From the NCBI GenBank assembly GCA_025453855.1, contig JALOPO010000228.1, forward strand, positions 1 through 7,547: a DNA stretch of 7,547 nucleotides, in the 5' to 3' direction. Source of the DNA: Gemmatimonadaceae bacterium. Lineage in GTDB: Bacteria; Gemmatimonadota; Gemmatimonadetes; Gemmatimonadales; Gemmatimonadaceae. Positions 1 to 5,392 of this stretch are shown piece after piece. The notes under the pieces are model-generated. The model saw nothing but the letters and a program-made list of their open reading frames with translations. It was not told where the DNA came from and did not search any database. The position numbers and the translations under genes were made by a program. Position 1 is the stretch's first letter. The number at the start of each line of letters is the position of its first letter.

Positions 1-645
1 GCCGCTGTCGTCGTCACCGATGACGATCACCGTGCGGTCGGCGTACGCGTCACGGGGGAGCGGCACCGCCTGCTCACCGTTCCAGCGCCCGAGCGCCGGG
101 AGGAGCGAGGCATCGTCCGGGCCGCCGCTGAACAGGCGCCCGTTCGGCACCACACCGTGGATCTGGCTCTCGATCCCGCTCTCGCCCACCGTCAGGTAGA
201 GCGGACCGAAGCCATGCTCCTCGGGCGTGGCGAGCGTCGCCGAGCAGAGGCGCCAGCGACCGGCGGCCGAGCTGATGATGTAGTCGAGCTTCGTGGGACG
301 GAACTCGCGGTCGAGCTGCACCTGGCTCACCGCGAAGTTGTCCTCGTGGTTGGTGAGCAGCGTGAAGGTGCCGTCGGGATTGCGCAGCAGCCCCGACCCG
401 TCGGCCGAGCCGCCGAAGCGCGCGCTGCCGGCGATCGAGTCGCTGGAGCTGATGATCGAGTACGCCTGCACTCCCTGAGGCAGCCCACGCACGAGCGCCG
501 AGACCCCCGAGGTGTTGCGCGGCACGAAGCGCGGTGCACCCGTGCCGCCGCCGTTGACTGGATCGTCGTCGTCGCTGCAGCCGGCAAGCGAGAGCGCGCC
601 GAGCCCGGCGAGGGCGAGCGAGCGCGCGAAGGACTTCGACATCAT
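1..645 (-). CDS. Lipoprotein, possibly PhoX/DUF839-like; C-terminus cut by window edge
   Basis: The reading frame is open from ATG at 645 to the window edge, giving 215 residues with no stop. It starts with tandem Met codons (645 and 642), preceded by a weak GGGGA-type ribosome site. Residues 1-23 form a lipoprotein signal: basic start (MMSKSFARS), hydrophobic stretch, then lipobox LAGC with the lipidated Cys at 23. Ser at +2 followed by four Asp argues for outer-membrane sorting and surface or periplasmic exposure. The mature part contains LLTNHEDN (96-103), RLCSAT (132-137) and YLTVGESG (150-157). This layout loosely recalls the NHE and CEE/GEE regions of PhoX/DUF839 secreted beta-propeller phosphatases, but the typical TPWGT motif is absent. 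The gene and lipoprotein nature are well supported; the enzyme family is a guess. It stands apart from the iron operon, separated by a terminator-like hairpin and a large repeat. Confidence 0.82.
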   Translation of the reverse strand, partial: MMSKSFARSLALAGLGALSLAGCSDDDDPVNGGGTGAPRFVPRNTSGVSALVRGLPQGVQAYSIISSSDSIAGSARFGGSADGSGLLRNPDGTFTLLTNHEDNFAVSQVQLDREFRPTKLDYIISSAAGRWRLCSATLATPEEHGFGPLYLTVGESGIESQIHGVVPNGRLFSGGPDDASLLPALGRWNGEQAVPLPRDAYADRTVIVIGDDDSG

Positions 646-777
646 GTGGATCCCCGGGAGTTGAGAGCTGTCGCGTGGTGGTGCGGCCCGTCGTGCTCGG
701 GCGGCGGGAAGCTTCGACGTCTCAAGTCGCGGGTCACCGCCGGGGATGTCACGCCCGCGCCACGATCGCGGTGCATT

Positions 778-814
778 CGCGTCAATCACCGCGACCCCGT
801 CACGCGGTGACGCG
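778..814. other. Hairpin upstream of the lipoprotein gene
   Basis: CGCGTCAATCACCGCG (778-793) pairs with CGCGGTGACGCG (803-814): 12 base pairs with a 4-nt bulge on the left arm and a 9-nt loop. A second small inverted repeat, CGATCA (816-821) with TGATCG (830-835), lies beside it. There is no T-tract, so a terminator is not clear. It could be an operator or an mRNA leader structure for the gene starting at 645, or it may be chance in GC-rich DNA. Confidence 0.35.
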
Positions 815-918
815 TCGATCATCGCGTCGTGATCGTTCCGTGGCGCGCGAAGCCCGCTCGCTGCCGTCCGCGCTCGCGCGCGCGTCGGCGCGACTCGTAT
901 CGTCTGCCGGGGATTCGG

Positions 919-1050
919 TGAACGGGGTGGGCTCCGTGCGAACTGCTTGTTGCCGATGCCTCCGTGACCGGGGGGCGTCCGTGCTGAACGGGGTGGGCTC
1001 CGTGCGAACTGCTTGTTGCCGATGCCTCCGTGACCGGGGGGCGTCCGTGC
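919..1050. repeat. Exact tandem duplication, 2 x 66 bp
   Basis: Positions 919-984 and 985-1050 are identical over 66 bases, beginning TGAACGGGGTGGGCTCCGTG and ending GGCGTCCGTGC. There is no spacer between the copies. The unit lies in the left arm of the larger inverted repeat. Its inverted, diverged relatives are at about 1339-1404 and about 1405-1450. The perfect identity of the two left copies, against the divergence of the right ones, suggests a recent duplication or gene conversion on the left side. Confidence 0.93.
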
Positions 1051-1170
1051 CACGGAGGGGTCCGTGCATGCGACGGACTCCCAGCAGTCTCTCCGCGTGG
1101 CCGGTGGGTGACGGTGCGCTGCGCAAGGACGCGAAGGGGTCGAAGCGCGTCGGGGGCCGCCGTGCATGCG

Positions 1171-1210
1171 GGAGCAATCAACAGATTGTCTGTTGGCTCC
1201 GTGTACACGG
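1171..1210. repeat. Central hairpin and palindrome at the foldback centre
   Basis: GGAGC (1171-1175) and CAACAGA (1179-1185) pair with TCTGTTG (1189-1195) and GCTCC (1196-1200), leaving a 3-nt loop and a 3-nt AAT bulge. Overlapping the end is a perfect 12-bp palindrome CCGTGTACACGG (1199-1210). This short, less GC-rich stretch sits at the middle of the large inverted repeat. Confidence 0.7.
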
Positions 1211-1474
1211 GCGCGCCCGCGCGGCGTCGGCCGGTGGCGTTGCGGGCAGTGCCTTCGCGCCCTCGCGCAGCGCACCGTCGCTCACCGGCCACGCGGGCGC
1301 ACTGCGCTGAGCTGGCCGCGCGCACGGACCCCTCCGCGGCACGGAGGCCCCCCGGTCACGGAGGCATCGGCCCATCAGCAGTTCGCACGGAGCCCGCCCC
1401 GATCGCTGAGGCATCGGCGAGACAGCGGCTCGCACGGAGCCCGCCCGCCACCGCATCCGGAGGGAACGGGACGA

Positions 1475-1509
1475 CGAACGCCCCGCCGCACGACGCGACG
1501 GGGCGTTCG
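1475..1509 (-). terminator. Terminator-like hairpin after the feo gene cluster
   Basis: CGAACGCCCCG (1475-1485) is the exact reverse complement of CGGGGCGTTCG (1499-1509), an 11-bp GC-rich stem with a 13-nt loop. It lies about 20 nt downstream of the stop codon of the minus-strand gene ending at 1531. The minus-strand sequence after the stem (TCGTCGTCCCGTTCCC) has no real T-run, so termination efficiency is uncertain. Placement at the end of an operon is the main argument. Confidence 0.55.
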
Positions 1510-1530
1510 GGAACGCGCGGGATCGGGCGC

Positions 1531-2157
1531 TCAGGTCGTGCGACGAATCACCGGCTTCGTGTTCGATGCCGGCCGCAGCACCGGGAGCGAATCGCGACGC
1601 GGCGCGATGGAGGGGCGCACCGCCGGCGCTCGCCCCGCCGCCACGCGCGCCGCGGTGAGCAGCGACACCGGGCCGCCCCCCTCGAAGCCGAGCCGGCTCG
1701 GCGTCTGGTCCGCCTTCGCCTGCACGCGCAGCACGCAGCTGCTGTCGCCGCTGCACCGCTCGAGCCAGGTGCCGATCTGGTTGCGCGTGGCGACCGTGCC
1801 GGGGTGCGACTGCGGCAGGTCCTCGCGGTCGCCGATGCGCAGCGACGGCGGCCGCGTGCGCAGGAAGCTGATCCGGTTCGGCTCGTCCTCCAGCAGCGCA
1901 CGCTCGGCGAAGCCGCAGGTGCCTGGACGCAGGCGCTCGCCGCGCGCCCCCACCGCGCCCGTCGCCGGATCGAAGTCGACCACCCACCAGCTGGCCGAGG
2001 GCTGCAGCTCGCCGCGTTCGGTCCCCTGCTCGATGCCGATGGCGAAGGGGCCGCGACAGAGGAAGGTCTCGCCGTCGCCCTCCTGTGCCGCGGCGGCACG
2101 GGGGGCGGCCGCGGTGGCGGCGAGGGCGAGGACGGCGAGGATCGGCATGCGGCGCAT
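1531..2157 (-). CDS. Secreted protein of unknown function, four cysteines, downstream of feoB
   Basis: 208 residues. I chose ATG at 2157 because a strong GGAGG ribosome site lies 5 nt upstream and the product then begins with a classical signal peptide: MRRM, hydrophobic stretch to about residue 19, then an Ala-rich AAAAQ cleavage region near 21-25. A longer open frame reaches 2364, but its N-terminal extension is low-complexity. The mature protein has four Cys (34, 81, 135, 141), which could form two disulfides in the periplasm, and a W-W pair at 57-58. The last 40 or so residues are Pro/Arg/Ala-rich and look disordered. I recognise no domain. It follows the Cys-rich membrane protein gene by 34 nt, so it is probably co-transcribed with feoAB, and a hairpin follows its stop. 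A role in iron handling is inferred from position only. Confidence 0.72.
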   Translation of the reverse strand: MRRMPILAVLALAATAAAPRAAAAQEGDGETFLCRGPFAIGIEQGTERGELQPSASWWVVDFDPATGAVGARGERLRPGTCGFAERALLEDEPNRISFLRTRPPSLRIGDREDLPQSHPGTVATRNQIGTWLERCSGDSSCVLRVQAKADQTPSRLGFEGGGPVSLLTAARVAAGRAPAVRPSIAPRRDSLPVLRPASNTKPVIRRTT

Positions 2158-2191
2158 CAGGGCCTCCGGGAGGCGCGCCACGCGGGCGCGC

Positions 2192-2386
2192 TCAGCGTCG
2201 GGCGGGGGCGCGTCGCGGCCCGTCCGCGGTGGCGCACCCGCACCCGGAGCCACACCCTGCATCTCCCGTACCGGGCCCGGCCGTGACGCGTGACCGGCGA
2301 AGCACCCCCCAGGCCCGGCGCCCCACGTAGAGGAGCGCTCCCAGCACGAGCACCGCCACCACACCCTGTTGCATCAGCGCCGACAT
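2192..2386 (-). CDS. Small FeoB-associated Cys-rich membrane protein
   Basis: 64 residues. ATG at 2386 is preceded by a strong GGGAGG ribosome site 5 nt upstream and lies 13 nt after the feoB stop. An in-frame upstream start at 2428 would overlap feoB and is less likely. Residues 6-22 (QQGVVAVLVLGALLYVG) form one membrane segment, followed by a basic stretch (RRAWGVLRRSR) that should face the cytoplasm. A short Cys cluster follows: C45, C49 and C51 in GCGSGCGC. This architecture matches the small FeoB-associated Cys-rich membrane proteins encoded next to feoB in many bacteria, thought to assist FeoB, perhaps in place of a Cys-rich FeoB C-terminal tail or FeoC. The exact function in that family is not settled. 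The assignment rests on architecture and neighbourhood rather than strong sequence identity. Confidence 0.78.
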   Translation of the reverse strand: MSALMQQGVVAVLVLGALLYVGRRAWGVLRRSRVTAGPGTGDAGCGSGCGCATADGPRRAPARR

Positions 2387-2399
2387 CGTCCCTCCCGAC

Positions 2400-4586
2400 T
2401 CAGCCGCCGAACCCGAGAAGTCGCCCACCCTGGTACACCAGGAAGGCCATCCCCCACGCGAGTCCCAACATGTAGCCGAACTGGATCGCCGCCCACCGCC
2501 ACCCCACCCGGCCGCCCCCCGCCTCGCGGACCGTCACCGCGATCGTGCTCATGCACATCAGCGCGTAGACGTAGAAGACCATCAGCCCGACCGCCACCAG
2601 CGTCGTGTAGCGCGGCCGCCCCGTGTCGGCGTCGACCTCGCCGCGCAGCCGGTCGCGGAGCGCCTCGCTCGTCTCGTCGGCCTCGCCCACGCCGTAGATC
2701 GTCCCCATGGTGCTCACGAAGACCTCGCGCGCCGCGAAGCTGGCCGCGATCGAGACGCCGATCTTCCAGTCGTAGCCGAGCGGGGCGACCAGCGGCTCCA
2801 TGGCATGGCCCACGCGCCCCAGCGCCGAGCGCTCGAGCTGCAGCTCCTGCGCCTGCGCCTCGCTCATCCCCGGCGCGGGCGCGGTCCGCGGGTAGGTCGC
2901 CAGCGCCCAGAGCACGATGCTGCACGCCAGGATCACCGTCCCCGCACGCCGCAGGAAGAGCCCCGCGCGCGACCAGACCGTGGCCGCCAGCGTGCGCCAG
3001 TGCGGGAGCCGGTACGGTGGAAGCTCGAGGATCATGGGGCGCACCGGCCCGCGCAGCAGCGTGCGCCGGAAGATCGCCGCCACCGCCAGCGCCGTGACGG
3101 TGCCGAGCAGGTACATGCCGAGCATCGTGACCCCCTGCAGGTCGACGACCCCGCCCACGATCGGCACCGACGGCACGAAGGCGCCGATGAGGAGCGTGTA
3201 GATCGGCAGCCGCGCGGAGCAGCTCATGAGCGGCACGACCATCATCGTCGCCAGGCGGTCGCGGCTCTCCTCGATCGTGCGCGTCGCCATGATCGCCGGC
3301 ACCGCGCAGGCGTAGCCGCTGAGCATCGGGATGAACGAGCGCCCGTGCAGCCCCACGCGCCGCATGAGGCGATCCATGAGGAACGCGGCGCGCGCCATGT
3401 AGCCGCTGTCCTCCAGGAAGCCGATGGCGAGGAAGAGGATGCAGATCTGCGGCAGGAAGACGACCACGCTCCCCACGCCGCCGATCACGCCGCGCACCAG
3501 CAGGTCGCGCAGGTCGCCCGGTGGCAGGAGCGATCCCACCACGTCGCCGATCGCCCCCACGCCCGCCTCGAGCGCGTCCTGCATGGGCGCGGCCCACGAG
3601 AAGATGCTCTGGAAGAGGAGCGCCATGATGGCGAGGAAGAGCACCGGTCCCCAGAGCCGGTGCAGCGCCACCGCATCGATGCGATCGCTCGTCGTGCGAC
3701 GCATGCCGTCGCGACGCACCACCGCGCGCGCCACCACCGTCCCGATCCACGCATAGCGCAGCTCGGCCTCGATCGAGCGCGGATTGGCCCCCGTGCTCGC
3801 GACGCGGATGCGCGCCTCGTCGAGCTCGGGGGCGAGCTCGCGCGGCTGCGGATACCACGACTCGGGCGCGGGCACCGCGAGCAGGCGCAGCGCATCGAGC
3901 ACCGCCACCGCCGGCGCCACGCGCTGCGTCGCGACGAGGTGCCGCTCGAGCGGCGCGAGCGCCTCGGCCACCTCGGGGCGCAGCGCGAACCGTCGGGTCG
4001 GCACCTCGTGCGTGGTCGCGCGCAGCAGCGCCTTGCGCAGCACGTCGAGCCCCTCGCCGCGCGTGGCGACGGTGGGAATCACGGGAACGCCGAGGGCGTG
4101 GATGAGCTCCACCGCATCGACCGTGATCCCGAGGTCGGCCGCGGCATCGACCTGGTTGAGCGCGACGAGCACGGGGAGCCCGAGCTCGAGCACCTGGCTC
4201 ACGAGGAAGAGGTTGCGCTCGAGCTGCGTGGCATCGGCGACGACCAGCACCGCATCGGGACGCGCCGCGTCGTGCGTGCCGTGCAGCGCCGCGAGCGCGA
4301 TCTCCTCGTCCGGGCTGGCCGGCGAGAGCGAGTAGCAGCCGGGGAGGTCGAGGATCGTGATCGTCGCGCCACCGGCCCCCTTGAGCGTCCCCTCGACGCG
4401 CTCGACGGTGACGCCGGGAAAGTTGCCGACGCGCACGCGCATCCCGGTGAGCGCGTTGAAGAGCGTGCTCTTGCCGGTGTTCGGGTTGCCGATGAGGGCC
4501 ACGCGCGCACGCACGGGTGGCGCGACGAGCGGCGCGGCACCGGTCGTGTCGTGCGATGCGCTGGCGGTGACGACGGGACCGGTCAC
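2400..4586 (-). CDS. feoB: Ferrous iron transport protein B
   Basis: 728 residues, close to the usual FeoB size. FeoB imports Fe(II) across the inner membrane. The N-terminal GTPase domain shows G1 GNPNTGKST (33-41), switch I NFPGVTVE (55-62, T60), G3 DLPG (80-83), G4 NQVD (144-147) and a G5-like VATRGEG (173-179). A helical spacer covers roughly 190-290. The permease half has several membrane segments (around 315-330, 368-392, 445-472, 485-507, 550-566, 665-685, 700-718) in two Gate repeats, with GYACAVPAIMATRTIEE (424-440), PLMSCSARLPIY (452-463) and ELPPYRLP (521-528). C427 and C456 sit in conserved Gate motifs. There is no Cys-rich tail; the protein ends in RLLGFGG. The start is GTG at 4586, 37 nt after feoA, with no clear ribosome site; GTG codons at residues 25 and 29 are alternatives. 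Translation may be coupled to feoA. Confidence 0.97.
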   Translation of the reverse strand: MTGPVVTASASHDTTGAAPLVAPPVRARVALIGNPNTGKSTLFNALTGMRVRVGNFPGVTVERVEGTLKGAGGATITILDLPGCYSLSPASPDEEIALAALHGTHDAARPDAVLVVADATQLERNLFLVSQVLELGLPVLVALNQVDAAADLGITVDAVELIHALGVPVIPTVATRGEGLDVLRKALLRATTHEVPTRRFALRPEVAEALAPLERHLVATQRVAPAVAVLDALRLLAVPAPESWYPQPRELAPELDEARIRVASTGANPRSIEAELRYAWIGTVVARAVVRRDGMRRTTSDRIDAVALHRLWGPVLFLAIMALLFQSIFSWAAPMQDALEAGVGAIGDVVGSLLPPGDLRDLLVRGVIGGVGSVVVFLPQICILFLAIGFLEDSGYMARAAFLMDRLMRRVGLHGRSFIPMLSGYACAVPAIMATRTIEESRDRLATMMVVPLMSCSARLPIYTLLIGAFVPSVPIVGGVVDLQGVTMLGMYLLGTVTALAVAAIFRRTLLRGPVRPMILELPPYRLPHWRTLAATVWSRAGLFLRRAGTVILACSIVLWALATYPRTAPAPGMSEAQAQELQLERSALGRVGHAMEPLVAPLGYDWKIGVSIAASFAAREVFVSTMGTIYGVGEADETSEALRDRLRGEVDADTGRPRYTTLVAVGLMVFYVYALMCMSTIAVTVREAGGGRVGWRWAAIQFGYMLGLAWGMAFLVYQGGRLLGFGG

Positions 4587-4623
4587 GGCGGGGACGGCTC
4601 GACGCCCGGTGGCGGGCGGGCGG

Positions 4624-4902
4624 TCAGCCGCGCGAGGGAACGACGGTGATGCCGTTCGTGATCGCGTGGCTCAGCGCGAGGCGGGCGCCGCGCACGTCGA
4701 GCAGCATGCAGTGCCGCTGGTCGACGATGTTGACCGTGCTCCCCTCGACGAGGCCGAGGGCACGCAGGCGACAGGCCTCGCTCTCGCCGCACCGCAGCTC
4801 GACGACGGTGGCCGTCTGCCCGGACGCGCAGTCGCCCAGCCGGCACGACTGCACCGGGCGGCGATCGGTCTGCTCGGCGATGGGGAGCGCGATGACGGTC
4901 AC
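4624..4902 (-). CDS. feoA: Ferrous iron transport protein A, Cys-rich variant
   Basis: 92 residues from a GTG at 4902. FeoA is a small SH3-like cytoplasmic protein that supports FeoB. The core is typical: LGDCASGQTATVVEL, then CRLRALGLVEGSTVNIVD, LLDVRGARLALS, and ending ITNGITVVPSRG. The frame is open upstream to 5043, but that extension would read through the Fur-type palindrome and has no FeoA-like sequence, so I place the start just downstream of the palindrome. No good ribosome site precedes 4902; a GTG at 4854 is another option. The protein carries five Cys (20, 25, 38, 44, 65 from this start), unusual for FeoA. It is the first gene of the operon, followed by feoB after 37 nt. Confidence 0.9.
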   Translation of the reverse strand: MTVIALPIAEQTDRRPVQSCRLGDCASGQTATVVELRCGESEACRLRALGLVEGSTVNIVDQRHCMLLDVRGARLALSHAITNGITVVPSRG

Positions 4903-4914
4903 GGGTTCGTCTAG

Positions 4915-4931
4915 TTGAGAATCATTCTCAA
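4915..4931 (-). promoter_or_regulatory. Fur-type iron box upstream of feoA
   Basis: TTGAGAATCATTCTCAA is a perfect 17-bp palindrome (8+1+8). Its inner 15 bases match the classical Fur 7-1-7 consensus TGATAATnATTATCA at all but one position per half site (G for T, and C for A in the mirror half). It ends 12 nt before the chosen feoA GTG at 4902, and the iron-uptake gene context fits. Iron-loaded Fur bound here would block transcription or its start. The regulator gene itself is not in the window. Confidence 0.88.
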
Positions 4932-4943
4932 TCCTTGCATCGA

Positions 4944-4949
4944 ACACTA
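4944..4949 (-). promoter_or_regulatory. Weak candidate -10 element for feoA
   Basis: On the minus strand TAGTGT (4949 to 4944) sits just upstream of the Fur-type box. TGGCCG, 17 nt further upstream, is a poor -35 match. A start point about 8 nt downstream would place the Fur box at the very beginning of the transcript. The match to sigma-70 consensus is weak, so this is tentative. Confidence 0.25.
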
Positions 4950-5047
4950 CCACGCGCCCACCCGCTCGGCCAGTGAGGTGCGTCGATTGCCGAGAAACTT
5001 GCTTGGCTTTCGAGCGGGACGCAAAGAGGGGGGCGGCCGTCACGGTG

Positions 5048-5071
5048 CGGCGGTCCCCTCGGTCACCGCCG
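5048..5071 (-). terminator. Possible terminator hairpin after acpS
   Basis: CGGCGGT (5048-5054) pairs with ACCGCCG (5065-5071) around a 10-nt loop, starting about 6 nt after the acpS stop codon at 5077. The minus-strand sequence further down reaches CCCCCCTCTTTG, with no clean T-run. It would separate the upstream four-gene run from the Fur-controlled feo operon. The stem is short and the GC content high, so chance is possible. Confidence 0.35.
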
Positions 5072-5076
5072 TCCGA

Positions 5077-5392
5077 TCACGCCTCGAGCACCACGACCGC
5101 CGCCGCCACCCCGTCCGCGTGCGTGAGCGTGACCAGCGTCCGCGTCACGCGCAGCTCCGCCGCCCGTACCCGCGCTCGCCCATGGAGCACGAGGTGCGGC
5201 CGGCCGTCGCCGTCGCTCGTCACCTCGATGTCGTGCCACGAGATGTGACGTGCCGCATCCGTCCCGGCCAGCGCCTTGGTACGCGATCTCGCCCATCGTG
5301 AAGAGGCGGTGCCGCGCGCGCTGCGGATGGCGGTCGAGCACCGCGGCCACGCGCGCGATGTCGACGAGATCGATGCCGAGGCCGACGATCAC
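5077..5392 (-). pseudogene. acpS: Holo-[acyl-carrier-protein] synthase, frameshifted with internal deletion
   Basis: AcpS transfers phosphopantetheine from CoA to a Ser of acyl carrier protein. The GTG start at 5392 overlaps the preceding stop (GTGA). The first 38 codons read as the AcpS N-terminus: VIVGLGIDLVDIARV, with the metal-binding Asp at 8 or 11, then HRLFTMGEIAY. At about 5280 the frame must shift by one base. The next 67 codons (5280 to stop at 5077) read as the AcpS C-terminus: TKALAGTDAARHISWHDIEV, then RPHLVLHGRARVRA, VTLTHADGVAAAVVVLEA. Against E. coli AcpS about 22 residues are missing at the junction, including the conserved FAxKEA helix with the catalytic/metal-binding Glu. 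A loss of about 65 nt (2 modulo 3) would explain both the gap and the shift. It is either a true deletion or an assembly error. As written it cannot make active AcpS. Confidence 0.85.

Larger units (their letters stand above)
907..1460. repeat. Large imperfect inverted repeat (foldback element), about 554 bp
   Basis: Two arms match in inverted orientation about a centre at 1194.5. Anchors checked by eye: 1021-1050 against 1339-1368 (29 of 30 bases), 1094-1137 against 1252-1295 (40 of 44), and 995-1013 against 1377-1395 (19 of 19, shifted by 1 nt). Weak outer ends match near 907-940 and 1428-1460. The left arm contains two exact 66-bp units. The right arm contains one nearly complete and one shortened inverted copy, lacking about 20 nt. 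No transposase or long open frame with a recognisable domain lies inside. It may be a MITE-like element or a structured intergenic repeat. No target-site duplication is obvious. Confidence 0.8.
646..1530. other. 885-bp gene-free region dominated by a large inverted repeat
   Basis: No convincing protein gene is seen on either strand. Open frames here are Arg/Pro/Ser-rich, have no ribosome site or recognisable domain, and run straight through the repeated sequence. The stretch 646-906 lies upstream of the lipoprotein gene and should hold its promoter, but I cannot identify one with confidence; it contains small hairpins at 778-814 and 816-835. The stretch 907-1460 is the foldback repeat described separately. 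The stretch 1461-1530 holds the hairpin downstream of the gene that ends at 1531. Confidence 0.75.

Noticed and set aside
675..1310. Plus-strand open frame covering the tandem repeat
   Set aside because: The 66-bp period is a multiple of three, which keeps frames open artificially. The translated repeat has no sensible protein character and the frame reads through the foldback centre.
919..1450. CRISPR array
   Set aside because: Only two direct copies, adjacent with no spacers, 66 bp long, plus inverted copies; no cas genes nearby.
1030..2286. Plus-strand open frame of 418 codons
   Set aside because: It runs through the inverted repeat and then antisense to the secreted protein gene; composition is Arg/Ala-rich and no ribosome site or domain is visible. 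High GC makes such shadows common.
2192..2428. Longer start (2428) for the small Cys-rich protein
   Set aside because: It would overlap the feoB end and ignore the strong GGGAGG site in front of ATG 2386.
2805..4649. Long open frame of 614 codons on the plus strand across feoB
   Set aside because: It is the antisense shadow of feoB and feoA; the product is Arg/His/Glu-rich low-complexity sequence without any domain, while the minus strand encodes an unmistakable FeoB.
4915..4931. DtxR/IdeR or MntR operator instead of Fur
   Set aside because: The palindrome matches the Fur 7-1-7 core (GAGAATCATTCTC) and lacks the TTAGGTTAGCC-type pattern of DtxR/IdeR sites.
4624..5043. Longer FeoA starting at GTG 5043
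   Set aside because: The extra 47 residues would be encoded across the Fur palindrome and the promoter region and do not resemble FeoA.
5270..5290. Programmed ribosomal frameshift in acpS
   Set aside because: There is no slippery heptamer and a simple shift would still leave out the essential FAxKEA segment, so a deletion fits better.
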